Shown piece by piece: positions 49,870 through 58,437 of a DNA stretch of 64,000 nt (the stretch's first letter is position 1; every line of letters begins with the position of its first letter). Source of the stretch: Martinezella lusitana (GTDB lineage Bacteria; Pseudomonadota; Alphaproteobacteria; Rhizobiales; Rhizobiaceae); the NCBI RefSeq assembly GCF_010668395.1, contig NZ_WUEY01000006.1, positions 124,001 to 188,000 on the forward strand, given 5' to 3'. Under the pieces are notes generated by a model, which saw only the letters and a program-made list of their open reading frames with translations, had not been told where the DNA came from and did not search any database. Made by a program: the position numbers and the translations under genes.

Positions 49870-50669
49870 CGAACCCGGCCCGCTCTCTCGGCGATCACCT
49901 GCGCGAATGGCGGCAACGCCGCCGCCTGAGCCAGCTCGAATTCGCCCTCGAAGCCGATATCTCGCAACGACATCTAAGCTTCCTCGAGAGCGGGCGGGCG
50001 CTGCCAAGCCGCGAGATGCTGATGCATCTCGCAGAAAGGCTCGGCATACCCCTGCGCGAGCGCAACCCCATGCTTCTGGCGGCGGGTTTCGCTCCGGTCT
50101 TTCCGGAACGCAAGCTGGACGATCCGGCGCTGGCGCCGGCGCAGCGCGCCATCGATATGCTGCTGAAGGGGCACGAGCCCTTCCCGGCCCTGGCCGTCGA
50201 CCGGCACTGGACGCTGGTCGCCGCCAATGCCGCCGTCGCACCGCTTCTTGCCGGGGTAACCGATGTCTCGCTGACCACTGCGCCGGTCAACGTCCTGCGG
50301 CTCAGCCTGCATCCGCAGGGGCTGGCGCCCCGGATCGCCAACCTGGCCGAATGGCGCGCGCATCTGCTGGAACGCCTGCGCCAGCAGATATCGGCAACGG
50401 GCGACCCCGTGCTGATAAAACTGCTGGAGGAATTATCGGCCTATCCCGCGCCCGCAATGCAGAAGACAGTTGCGGCGGAGCGGGATTTCGCCGGAATCGC
50501 GGTGCCGCTCGAGCTTATCACCGAAGCGGGACACCTCTCCTTCCTGTCGACCACGACCGTCTTCGGAACGCCGGTCGATGTCACGCTGTCGGAGCTCGCG
50601 ATCGAATCCTTTTTTCCCGCGAACCCGCAGACGGCGGAAGCGCTGAAGGCGATGCTGCCCGCCAGCTGA
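49866..50669 (+). CDS. XRE regulator with MmyB-like ligand-binding domain
   Basis: 267 aa. HTH at residues about 10-65 (WRQRRRLSQLEFALEADISQ, RHLSFLESGRALPS), followed by an MmyB-like domain (VDRHWTLVAANAAVAPLL, LSLHPQGLAPRIANLAEW). These proteins often regulate the adjacent small-molecule enzyme, here the NTF2-like protein. Confidence 0.92.
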   Translation: MTNPARSLGDHLREWRQRRRLSQLEFALEADISQRHLSFLESGRALPSREMLMHLAERLGIPLRERNPMLLAAGFAPVFPERKLDDPALAPAQRAIDMLLKGHEPFPALAVDRHWTLVAANAAVAPLLAGVTDVSLTTAPVNVLRLSLHPQGLAPRIANLAEWRAHLLERLRQQISATGDPVLIKLLEELSAYPAPAMQKTVAAERDFAGIAVPLELITEAGHLSFLSTTTVFGTPVDVTLSELAIESFFPANPQTAEALKAMLPAS

Positions 50670-50681
50670 AAGCCGCGTCGA

Positions 50682-51326
50682 TCAGAACTCGACGCCGGGC
50701 TGCCCTTTGATGCCCGAGCGGAAGGGATGCTTGATCAATTCCATCTCGGTGACGAGATCGGCAATCTCGATCAGCTCTTCCTTGGCGTTGCGGCCGGTCA
50801 AGACCACATGGGTCATATAGGGCTTTTCGGTCTTCAGGAATTCCAGCACCTCGTTGATGTCGAGGTAATCGTAGCGAAGCGCGATATTGATCTCGTCCAA
50901 CAGCACCATCGAGTTCCGTTCGTCGCGGATCAGCTCCTTGGCCTTTTCCCAGGCAGCCGAGGCCGCCGCGACGTCGCGGGCGCGATCCTGCGTTTCCCAG
51001 GTGAAGCCTTCGCCCATGGTATGGAACTGGCAGATATCGGAGAAATGCTTCTCGATCAGGTCGCGCTCGCCGGTCCACATGGCGCCCTTGATGAACTGGA
51101 CCACGGCGCTCGGCTTCCCGTGCGCGATGTGGCGGAAGATCATGCCGAAAGCGGAGGAGGATTTTCCCTTGCCCTTGCCGGTGTGGACGATGATCAGGCC
51201 CTTCTCGTCGTTCTTGGTCGCCATGATCTTGTCGCGCGCGGCCTTCTTCTTGGCCATCTTGTCGGCGTGGCGAGCATCGTCGCTCTTCGGAGGTTCCGCG
51301 CCGGTTTCGGCCAATTCGTCGCTCAT
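50682..51326 (-). CDS. cobO: Cob(I)yrinic acid a,c-diamide adenosyltransferase CobO
   Basis: 214 aa. P-loop HTGKGKGKSSSAFGM, FIKGAMWTGERD, and LLDEINIALRYDYLD. Adenosylates the corrin cobalt. The N-terminal Lys-rich helix is typical of alphaproteobacterial CobO. The start overlaps the cupin gene stop. Confidence 0.95.
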   Translation of the reverse strand: MSDELAETGAEPPKSDDARHADKMAKKKAARDKIMATKNDEKGLIIVHTGKGKGKSSSAFGMIFRHIAHGKPSAVVQFIKGAMWTGERDLIEKHFSDICQFHTMGEGFTWETQDRARDVAAASAAWEKAKELIRDERNSMVLLDEINIALRYDYLDINEVLEFLKTEKPYMTHVVLTGRNAKEELIEIADLVTEMELIKHPFRSGIKGQPGVEF

Positions 51327-51922
51327 TGCATTCTCCCTGATATGATCGATTTCTGTGCCAGCGGCCCGCCGCGCCAGAGGTAGAGCGCGACAAGCGGCTC
51401 ATCTTCCGTTCGCATGGCATGGCGGATATTCGAAGGGTGGCGGATCACCTCGCCCGACCAGCGCGGCAGGAAAGGCTGGGCATCCTTGCTCCACAACGAG
51501 CCGTCGCTCAGAGGGATATAGATCTCCTCGGCCTCGTGATGATGGTCCGGATAGTGCACCCCGGGACCGAGCAACAAGAAGCCGCCGGCCATGTCTTCGC
51601 TGGCGAAATGCCCTCGCGTGCCGAACAGCTCGACCCAGCCATATCTCCGCAGGAAATCGGCGCCGAAATCGGTGATGCTGTAGGTCTGGGCCCAATGCAG
51701 CGCATTCGCGGCATCTGAAAGCCTGTCGAGCAAAGCGCCTTCCGCCCCATTACCTGGCCGGTGAAGCTGCCGAAGATAGCCTGCGACAGGCAGATCGTGC
51801 GGCGCGAGCGGGCGCTCTTCCGTCGGCCAGCGAAAGCCCCGAATGAAATGCTGCAGCCCCGGATCGCTCCGCGACAGCAGATAATCCCGAAAGGCTGCCA
51901 GAAGCTCGTCGACCGCACTCAT
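51323..51922 (-). CDS. DMSP-lyase-like cupin in the cob operon
   Basis: 199 aa. Cupin metal site YPDHHHEAEEIYIPLSDG and a second His in RHPSNIRHAMRTEDEP. Resembles the dimethylsulfoniopropionate lyase (DddL-like) family, but it is co-transcribed with cobN and cobO (4-base overlaps) under the cobalamin riboswitch, so a corrin-related role is more plausible than DMSP cleavage. Confidence 0.75.
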   Translation of the reverse strand: MSAVDELLAAFRDYLLSRSDPGLQHFIRGFRWPTEERPLAPHDLPVAGYLRQLHRPGNGAEGALLDRLSDAANALHWAQTYSITDFGADFLRRYGWVELFGTRGHFASEDMAGGFLLLGPGVHYPDHHHEAEEIYIPLSDGSLWSKDAQPFLPRWSGEVIRHPSNIRHAMRTEDEPLVALYLWRGGPLAQKSIISGRMQ

Positions 51923-54900
51923 GCCGCCGTCTCCTTGCCCGTGTCCAGGCTTTCCAGATCGAACCGCGCCGAATTGCTTCTCGGCGTCCATAAATGGCGA
52001 TCGACCGCCTCCAGCAGACGCTCGCGCAAATCCTGCAGCGCGGCCGGGTTCTTTTCCGCCATGAAGTCTCGCACGCGCTGGTCTACGACGAAAGCCTGGT
52101 ACACGGCCTCGAAATGATGGTTGCGGACCGCGCCGGTCGTCGCCGCAAAGGCGAAGAGATAATCCACCGTCGCAGCGATCTCGAAAGCGCCCTTGTAGCC
52201 ATGGCGCATGATGCCCTCGATCCACTTGGGATTGACGACGCGCCCGCGCACGACCCGGCCGATCTCCTCTTCAAGAGAGCGGATGACAGGCTTTTCCGGT
52301 CTGGAATGGTCGTTGTGATAGATCGACGGGCGCGCGCCGCCAAGCTGCTCGGCCGCGGCCGCCATGCCGCCCTCGAACTGATAGTAGTCGTCGCTGTCGA
52401 GCAGGTCGTGCTCGCGGTTGTCCTGATTCTGCACCACCGCCTGGATCGAGCGCAACCGTTCCTCGAAGACGCCGCGCTCGGCCGTGCCCTCCTCGCCGGC
52501 GCCATAGGCATAGCTGCCCCAGACGAGATAGGCCTCGGCCAGATCCGCGCGTCGCTCCCAGCCCTTCTCGTCGATCAGCGCCTGCAGCCCGGCACCGTAA
52601 GCGCCGGGCTTGGACCCGAAGATGCGATATCCGGCTCTGCGGCTGGCGGAGGCCTTGTCGAGGCCGGCTGCCTCCAGCCGCGCGATCTCGCCACGCATGC
52701 GCGCCGCAATCGGATTGTCTGTCTCATCCTCGTCGAGCATGCCGACGGCCCGGATCGCTTTGTCGAACAAGGCTATCTGCTCGGGAAAGGCGTCACGGAA
52801 GAAACCGGAGATGCGCAGCGTGACATCGACTCGCGGCCGCCGCAGAATGGCCGGCGGGATGATTTCGTATCCGGTGACGCGGCGCGAGGTCATGTCCCAG
52901 ATAGGCTTGACGCCGATCAGCGCCAGCGCCTGCGCCACGTCATCGCCGCCCGTGCGCATGTTCGACGTGCCCCAAGCCGTGAGGCCGAAGGAAACGGGCC
53001 ATTCGCCATGGTCCTGAACGTAGCGGCGGATCAGCAATTCGGCCGATTTCCGGCCAAGCTCATAGGCCGCCGGCGTCGGGACGGCGCGGCTGTCGACCGA
53101 ATAGAAATTCCGTCCCGTCGGCAAGACATCCGGCCGGCCCCGCGTCGGCGCGCCGGAGGGACCGGGGGGCACGAAACGCCCGTCAAGGCCTTTGAGCAAG
53201 GCCGCGATCTCGGCATCGCCGCAAGCAAGAATGGACGGCTGCAGCTTTGAGGCTATCTCGCCCAGAACCATGCGGGTGTTCGGCCAATTTTCCGGGCACG
53301 CCGTTTCGCCCGAGACCAATTGTGCAGCCAGCAATTCGATGCGTTCGACCGTATCGCCTTGCGTGCGCCAGGGCGCCTCGGCAACATCCTGGAGGATAAA
53401 GGGTCGCGGGCCATTCCATTCGGCGGCCATGTCACAGTCCAGCGGGTCGAATGGTTTGCTTGGAGAGATACCCCCCTCTGTCAGCGTTGCTGACATCTCC
53501 CCCACAAGGGGGGAGATTGGGGGGAGCATGCCGCTTCGCTTTCCCGATCCATCACCAATAGTATCAACGGCCTCGACATCAGTTTGATACGAGCGAGCGC
53601 CATGGGTTAACGATCTCCCCCCTTGTGGGGGAGATGTCGCGGCAGCGACAGAGGGGGGTATCGCACCCTCCACACCCTCAAAAGCATCCCGCGCAATCGC
53701 GCGCTGCAGGCTCTGATCGCCGCCCTCGCCCAGCCCGCGCGGCACCCGCGCCAGCGCCACCGTCAAATCCGTCAACAGCCTTCCGGAAGGCGAAACGCCG
53801 AAGATGTGCAGGCCATCGCGGATCTGCATTTCCTTGAGGTCGCAGAGATAGGCGTCGAGCTTGCGCAGTGCCTCGTCTTCCCCCTCGCCCTTGGCGATGC
53901 CGGCGTCCTGATCGAGACCGATATCGGCGACGAGGTCGAGGATCTGTTTGCGCAGCAGACGGATACGTCGCGGATCGCCGCCGGACGCCTCGTAATATTC
54001 ATCGACCAGCGCCTCCAGATCCTTCAGGGGACCATAGCTTTCGGCGCGTGTCAGCGGCGGCGTCAAATGATCGATGATGACGGCGCTTGTGCGGCGCTTG
54101 GCCTGCGTGCCCTCGCCGGGATCGTTGACGATGAAGGGATAGAGGTTCGGCAGCGGCCCGAGGATTGCCTCGGGATAGCAGTTCTCGGAGAGCGCCAGCG
54201 CCTTGCCCGGCAGCCACTCGAGATTGCCGTGCTTGCCCATGTGGATGACCGCATGCGCACCGAAGGAGCGGCGCAGGAAGGCATAGAAGGCGAGATAGCC
54301 GTGCGGCGGGACGAGATCGGCAGAGTGGTAGCTCTCCTTCGGATCGATGTTGTACCCGCGTGCCGGCTGGATACCGACAAGCACCGCGCCGAAACGGGCG
54401 AACGGCAGGGCGAAGGCACCGTTCAGCGCGTACGGATCCGCCTCCGGATCGCCCCAGCGACCCGTAATCTCATCCTGAATCTGTTTCGGAAGCGACGAGA
54501 AGAAATCCTTGTAGTCGCTGAAGGAAAGCGTCTCGCGAACCACGCGGCCGTCACGGCCCGAATTTGTCGGCCCCTCCGCCAAGTGCCGCATCAGCGCATC
54601 GCCATCGGCAGGCAGGTCGGCAACACGATAGCCGCCCGCCCGCATCGCTTTCAGCACCTCGATGGTACCGGCAGGCGTGTCGAGCCCGACGCCGTTGCCG
54701 AGGCGCCCATCGCGATTGGGATAATTCGCCACGACAAGCGCAATGCGGCGATCGCCGGGCAGCGTGTTACGCAGCCGCGCCCAGTTGGCGGCGAGCCGCG
54801 CCGTGTAGCGCATGCGATCCTCGTGGGGTTCGCTGGCGACGATATTGGCCTCGACCCGCTCGTCGTAGCGGGCGGCCGCCTTGAAGGACACCGCGCGGGC

Positions 54901-55899
54901 GAGAACGCGACCATCGACCTCGGGCAATGCGACGTTCATGCCGAGATCGCGCGCCGAAAGCCCCTGCGAGGATGCCTCCCAGGCTCCCCTGGACGAGGCT
55001 GAAAAAATGGCCTGGAGAACAATGGCGTCACCCGTTTCGAGAACCGACGGCTGGCGATCCGCGCCCGGGGCAGAAACGGCAAAACCGGTGGTATTGATGA
55101 CCACGCCCGGCTTCAACCCGGTAAAGACGCTTTCGAGGATACCGACCGACACGGCATCTTTCAAACTATAGGCAAAGACCGGCAGCGGCCGCATGCCTTC
55201 GGCGATAAGCGCCTCTATCATGGCTTCGACAGGCTTCGTCTCACCGCTCTGCACCAGCGCGCGATAGAAGGAAATCGCGACCGTTGGGGGTTCGAATCCT
55301 GCAGGGACCGCCATGTTCGCCGCAGAAACACTCTTCCATTCCTCGACACCGATCACGCCCCTGCCCGGCCACCAGATGCCGGCCTTCATCAGGGGCATGG
55401 CGGGCATCGGCTTCTCCGCACCCGACAGCATCGCCTCGGCATAGGCAAGGAATGCACTGGAGTTGGCCTCGCCGCCTTCGATCAGATACGACCAGAGCGC
55501 ATTGAGATCGTCGAGAGCGACATTGGAGAATGGCGTCAGTCCGGGATCGGGCTTCGAATCCCCCGGCAGCACCGCAATCAAGGTGCCTTGCCGCGCCGCA
55601 CAGGCATGCAGCGCTTCCAGCGCATAGTGGAAGTAACTCGCGCCTCCGAGCGCCCGCACGATGATGAGCTTCGCATGCCTGGCTGTCCTGTCGACATAGC
55701 TATCGACGGACATCGGATGCTTGAGGCTCATCAGGCTCGCAAGCCGAAGGGAACGGCCGCCCTCGCCGTGGGCTGCGGCAATCGCCGCAAGCTCGGTGTC
55801 GGCGGCCGACAGAAAGAGGATATCGCCCGCCGATTGGCCAAGGTCTATCGCCTCCTCGCCGTCGCTGATCGTTCCCTTTTGCGCCAGGAGGAGATGCAT
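51919..55899 (-). CDS. cobN: Cobaltochelatase subunit CobN (with a repeat-derived insertion)
   Basis: 1326 aa; family members are about 1270. Typical landmarks: IHMGKHGNLEWLPGKALALS, EYYEASGGDPRRIRLL, TSNMRTGGDDVAQALALIG, and the C-terminal FDLESLDTG. Residues about 746-811 are encoded by a palindromic repeat inserted in frame (53467-53662) and are low complexity, unlike the rest. Inserts cobalt into hydrogenobyrinate diamide with CobST (encoded elsewhere). Confidence 0.95.
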   Translation of the reverse strand: MHLLLAQKGTISDGEEAIDLGQSAGDILFLSAADTELAAIAAAHGEGGRSLRLASLMSLKHPMSVDSYVDRTARHAKLIIVRALGGASYFHYALEALHACAARQGTLIAVLPGDSKPDPGLTPFSNVALDDLNALWSYLIEGGEANSSAFLAYAEAMLSGAEKPMPAMPLMKAGIWWPGRGVIGVEEWKSVSAANMAVPAGFEPPTVAISFYRALVQSGETKPVEAMIEALIAEGMRPLPVFAYSLKDAVSVGILESVFTGLKPGVVINTTGFAVSAPGADRQPSVLETGDAIVLQAIFSASSRGAWEASSQGLSARDLGMNVALPEVDGRVLARAVSFKAAARYDERVEANIVASEPHEDRMRYTARLAANWARLRNTLPGDRRIALVVANYPNRDGRLGNGVGLDTPAGTIEVLKAMRAGGYRVADLPADGDALMRHLAEGPTNSGRDGRVVRETLSFSDYKDFFSSLPKQIQDEITGRWGDPEADPYALNGAFALPFARFGAVLVGIQPARGYNIDPKESYHSADLVPPHGYLAFYAFLRRSFGAHAVIHMGKHGNLEWLPGKALALSENCYPEAILGPLPNLYPFIVNDPGEGTQAKRRTSAVIIDHLTPPLTRAESYGPLKDLEALVDEYYEASGGDPRRIRLLRKQILDLVADIGLDQDAGIAKGEGEDEALRKLDAYLCDLKEMQIRDGLHIFGVSPSGRLLTDLTVALARVPRGLGEGGDQSLQRAIARDAFEGVEGAIPPSVAAATSPPQGGRSLTHGARSYQTDVEAVDTIGDGSGKRSGMLPPISPLVGEMSATLTEGGISPSKPFDPLDCDMAAEWNGPRPFILQDVAEAPWRTQGDTVERIELLAAQLVSGETACPENWPNTRMVLGEIASKLQPSILACGDAEIAALLKGLDGRFVPPGPSGAPTRGRPDVLPTGRNFYSVDSRAVPTPAAYELGRKSAELLIRRYVQDHGEWPVSFGLTAWGTSNMRTGGDDVAQALALIGVKPIWDMTSRRVTGYEIIPPAILRRPRVDVTLRISGFFRDAFPEQIALFDKAIRAVGMLDEDETDNPIAARMRGEIARLEAAGLDKASASRRAGYRIFGSKPGAYGAGLQALIDEKGWERRADLAEAYLVWGSYAYGAGEEGTAERGVFEERLRSIQAVVQNQDNREHDLLDSDDYYQFEGGMAAAAEQLGGARPSIYHNDHSRPEKPVIRSLEEEIGRVVRGRVVNPKWIEGIMRHGYKGAFEIAATVDYLFAFAATTGAVRNHHFEAVYQAFVVDQRVRDFMAEKNPAALQDLRERLLEAVDRHLWTPRSNSARFDLESLDTGKETAA
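53467..53662. mobile_element. About 196-bp palindromic element inserted in frame in cobN (copy 1)
   Basis: Left arm starts GATACCCCCCTCTGTC; right arm ends GACAGAGGGGGGTATC; each arm also contains its own hairpin (CTCCCCCACAAGGGGGGAG type). The centre is about 90 bp without symmetry. The copy at 55921-56114 has the same ends. MITE-like; no transposase in the window. Confidence 0.85.
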
Positions 55900-55920
55900 T
55901 AGGCTTTAGAGTATGCGTCG

Positions 55921-56114
55921 GCATACCCCCTTCTGTCTCGTTGTGACATCTCCCCCACGAGGGGGGAGATCATTCGGTGCCATGCCTCGCCCAGTCGGCC
56001 ATCCGAAATTCCTGAAACTTCAGCAGTCAGCCATTTCGCGACAACGTAGTCACGAGCTTCCAATCTCCCCCCTTGTGGGGGAGATGTCGCCAAAGCGACA
56101 GAGGGGGGTATCGC
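55921..56114. mobile_element. Palindromic element between cobN and cobW (copy 2)
   Basis: Same terminal modules as the cobN copy: GCATACCCCCTTCTGTC at one end and GACAGAGGGGGGTATCGC at the other, each with the CTCCCC/GGGGAG hairpin. It fills most of the 236-bp cobW-cobN spacer and would form a large hairpin in the operon mRNA. Confidence 0.85.
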
Positions 56115-56135
56115 ACGGCAGAGACGCAGCATCGA

Positions 56136-57185
56136 TCAGACCAGTGCCTCGATCGACTTGCGCACGATCGCCTCGTCCATCTCGTGCAGGCCGATGACGA
56201 CCAACCGGGTCGCCCGTGCTTCGCCCGGCGTCCAGGCGCGATCGAAATAGGTGTCGATGCGGCTGCCGACGGCCTGAAGCTGCAGGCGCATGGGCTTACC
56301 GGGCACGTCGACAAAACCCTTGAGGCGCAGGACATCGTGTTCCGCGATCACGCTCTTCAGCGCATCGACGAAGGCAGCCGGGTCGGCAACCGGGCCGAGC
56401 TCGACCACGAAGCTGTCGAATTCGTCGTGATCGTGCGGCGTGCCGTCTTCATGCTCGAGCTCGTGATGCGATTTGCGGTTGACGATATCGCCCTCGGTGC
56501 CGATGCCGAGGCCGAGCAGGACGGCAGCCGGCACATCGCCGTTCTTGGCTTCGATGATCGTCGGCTTGCGGGCAGTGCGCGAGGCGACTTCCGCACGGAC
56601 ACGACCGAGGCCGGCAACATCGATCAGGTCGGTCTTGTTGAGAACGATCAGATCGGCGCAAGTCAGCTGGTCCTCGAAAAGCTCCTCGATCGGGCTTTCA
56701 TGGTCGAGCGAATCGTCCTCGACGCGGCGAGCCTCGACGGCATCGTGATCGTCGGCGAAACGGCCGGCGGCAACGGCGGCGCTATCGACCACGGTGATGA
56801 CGCCGTCGACGGTGACCTGCGTGCGGATGTCAGGCCAGTTGAAAGCGGCGACCAGCGGCTGCGGCAGCGCAAGGCCGGAGGTCTCGATGACGATGTGATC
56901 CGGGCGCGCATCGCGCTCGAGAAGCTTCGTCATGGTGGGAATGAAGTCGTCGGCGACGGTGCAGCAGATGCAGCCATTGGTCAGCTCGATGATATCGTCT
57001 TCGGTGCAGTTCTCCGCGCCGCAGCCCTTGAGCACGTCGCCGTCGACGCCGAGATCGCCGAATTCGTTGATGATCAGCGCGATCTTCTTGCCACCGGCAT
57101 TCTGCAGGAGGTTGCGGATCATCGTCGTCTTGCCGGCTCCCAGAAAGCCGGTGATGACGGTGGCGGGAATCTTTTCCTGGTTCAT
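56136..57185 (-). CDS. cobW: Cobalamin biosynthesis GTPase CobW
   Basis: 349 aa from the ATG at 57185 (AAGGG upstream; a TTG three codons earlier overlaps the cobP stop). P-loop GFLGAGKTTMIRN, NGCICCTVADDF, SGLALPQPLV-type ETSGLALPQPLV, and NKTD. Thought to deliver cobalt to CobN. A His/Asp patch (HHELEHEDGTPHDHDEFD) is present. Distinct from the zinc GTPase at 33819. Confidence 0.94.
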   Translation of the reverse strand: MNQEKIPATVITGFLGAGKTTMIRNLLQNAGGKKIALIINEFGDLGVDGDVLKGCGAENCTEDDIIELTNGCICCTVADDFIPTMTKLLERDARPDHIVIETSGLALPQPLVAAFNWPDIRTQVTVDGVITVVDSAAVAAGRFADDHDAVEARRVEDDSLDHESPIEELFEDQLTCADLIVLNKTDLIDVAGLGRVRAEVASRTARKPTIIEAKNGDVPAAVLLGLGIGTEGDIVNRKSHHELEHEDGTPHDHDEFDSFVVELGPVADPAAFVDALKSVIAEHDVLRLKGFVDVPGKPMRLQLQAVGSRIDTYFDRAWTPGEARATRLVVIGLHEMDEAIVRKSIEALV

Positions 57186-57190
57186 ATGGA

Positions 57191-57715
57191 TCAACCCTTC
57201 ATTTTCAGCGGCAAGCCCGCTGCGATAAAATAAACTTCGGCACTCGCCGCCGCGACCATCTGGTGCAACCGGCCGGCATGGTCGCGAAATTCGCGCGCCA
57301 TGCGATTGTCAGGCACGATACCGAGACCCACCTCGTTGGAGACGAGAACGAGCCGCGCTCGCGCCGTCGGCAGAAACGCGGTAAGGGCCGCAAACTCCGC
57401 GGCAATGTCGCGCTCCGCCATCATCAGATTGGTCACCCAGAGCGTCAGGCAGTCCACCAGCACGGAGCGCTCGTCGGCATCGATCGCGGCAAGCCGCGCC
57501 ACGAGATCGATCGGCTCTTCATGCGTCTGCCATAGATCGCCGCGGTCGGCACGGTGCTGCGCGATGCGCTCGCGCATTTCATCGTCCCACGCCTGCCCTG
57601 TCGCCACATAGTGACGTTCGAGCCCCGTGTCCGAAACCAGGGATTCGGCAAATCTGGATTTGCCGGAACGTGCGCCGCCGAGGACGAAAACAGACCGGGA
57701 ATTCGAAGAGGACAT
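57191..57715 (-). CDS. cobP: Adenosylcobinamide kinase/guanylyltransferase CobP (CobU)
   Basis: 174 aa. P-loop [26 protein letters not shown], and [20 protein letters not shown]. Phosphorylates and then guanylates adenosylcobinamide. First gene after the cobalamin riboswitch. Confidence 0.95.
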   Translation of the reverse strand: MSSSNSRSVFVLGGARSGKSRFAESLVSDTGLERHYVATGQAWDDEMRERIAQHRADRGDLWQTHEEPIDLVARLAAIDADERSVLVDCLTLWVTNLMMAERDIAAEFAALTAFLPTARARLVLVSNEVGLGIVPDNRMAREFRDHAGRLHQMVAAASAEVYFIAAGLPLKMKG

Positions 57716-57874
57716 GCGTTATTTCCGCTCCCACGCGACAGCGAGGGTCGGCAGCATCGGGCTGATACCGGAAAATTGGCGTCTACACGCCGAAAACTCG
57801 TCTTGCGCCATGACAACCTCCGTGCTGGCAGCGGAACTCGCGTTCCTGGAACAGGCTCTGCGCCCGGCACGCAT

Positions 57875-58238
57875 GGCAGGTCTCCTGGCTCGCGGATAAG
57901 GCGCCACGATCGGGGCGGACCGAAACCGGTCGCTCCCGATCGTAGCCCAGCGGGTCTTTCTCGCCTTCCCGGCAGCGCATCATGAAAAGGCGGACGATTC
58001 GTAGACTTGAGAGGCGTCCAACCCCGGTAGATCATGATGCCACACCAGTGGCTTTTCCGGCTTGAAGCTGCTCCGCCTGTTCGCCCCATGCGAACGATCG
58101 GCGGGATGGCTGTCAAACCGGACGAAAGTCCCTGACCGCTCTACAGTCGCGGGGTCGGCTGTGATGAGAACGCCCGGATTGGGTCCGCCCCTTCACATTC
58201 CCTTTTCATCCCATGCGACAGATCGCCGCTCGGGAACC
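57875..58238 (-). promoter_or_regulatory. Cobalamin riboswitch upstream of cobP-cobW-cobN-cupin-cobO
   Basis: Read on the minus strand: GGTTCCC, then GATGAAAAGGGAATGTGA, CCCCGCGACTGTAGAGCGG, AAGCCACTGGTG, CCGGGAAGGCG, and the diagnostic B12 box GAGCCAGGAGACCTGCC (57891-57875). All conserved blocks are in order. The aptamer is about 364 nt, longer than the usual 200-250, because of extended loops. Followed by about 160 nt to the cobP ATG. Adenosylcobalamin binding should shut off the operon. Confidence 0.93.
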
Positions 58239-58437
58239 ATTCGTTATGCCGGCAATGATTAGGCTTTCACTTAGTTCAAGTCAATCAAGGGCATGGATGC
58301 GACGCGCACCGTCCTGATTGCGAAATCGGCTGAAAATTCCCAAAAGACCGGCGGCTTTTTTGCCGTATTTCTTTGATGTTAGGAGTTTATAGAGGGTAAG
58401 CCCTCACATTCTAGTAAAAACGTATCGTCCGCTCCCA

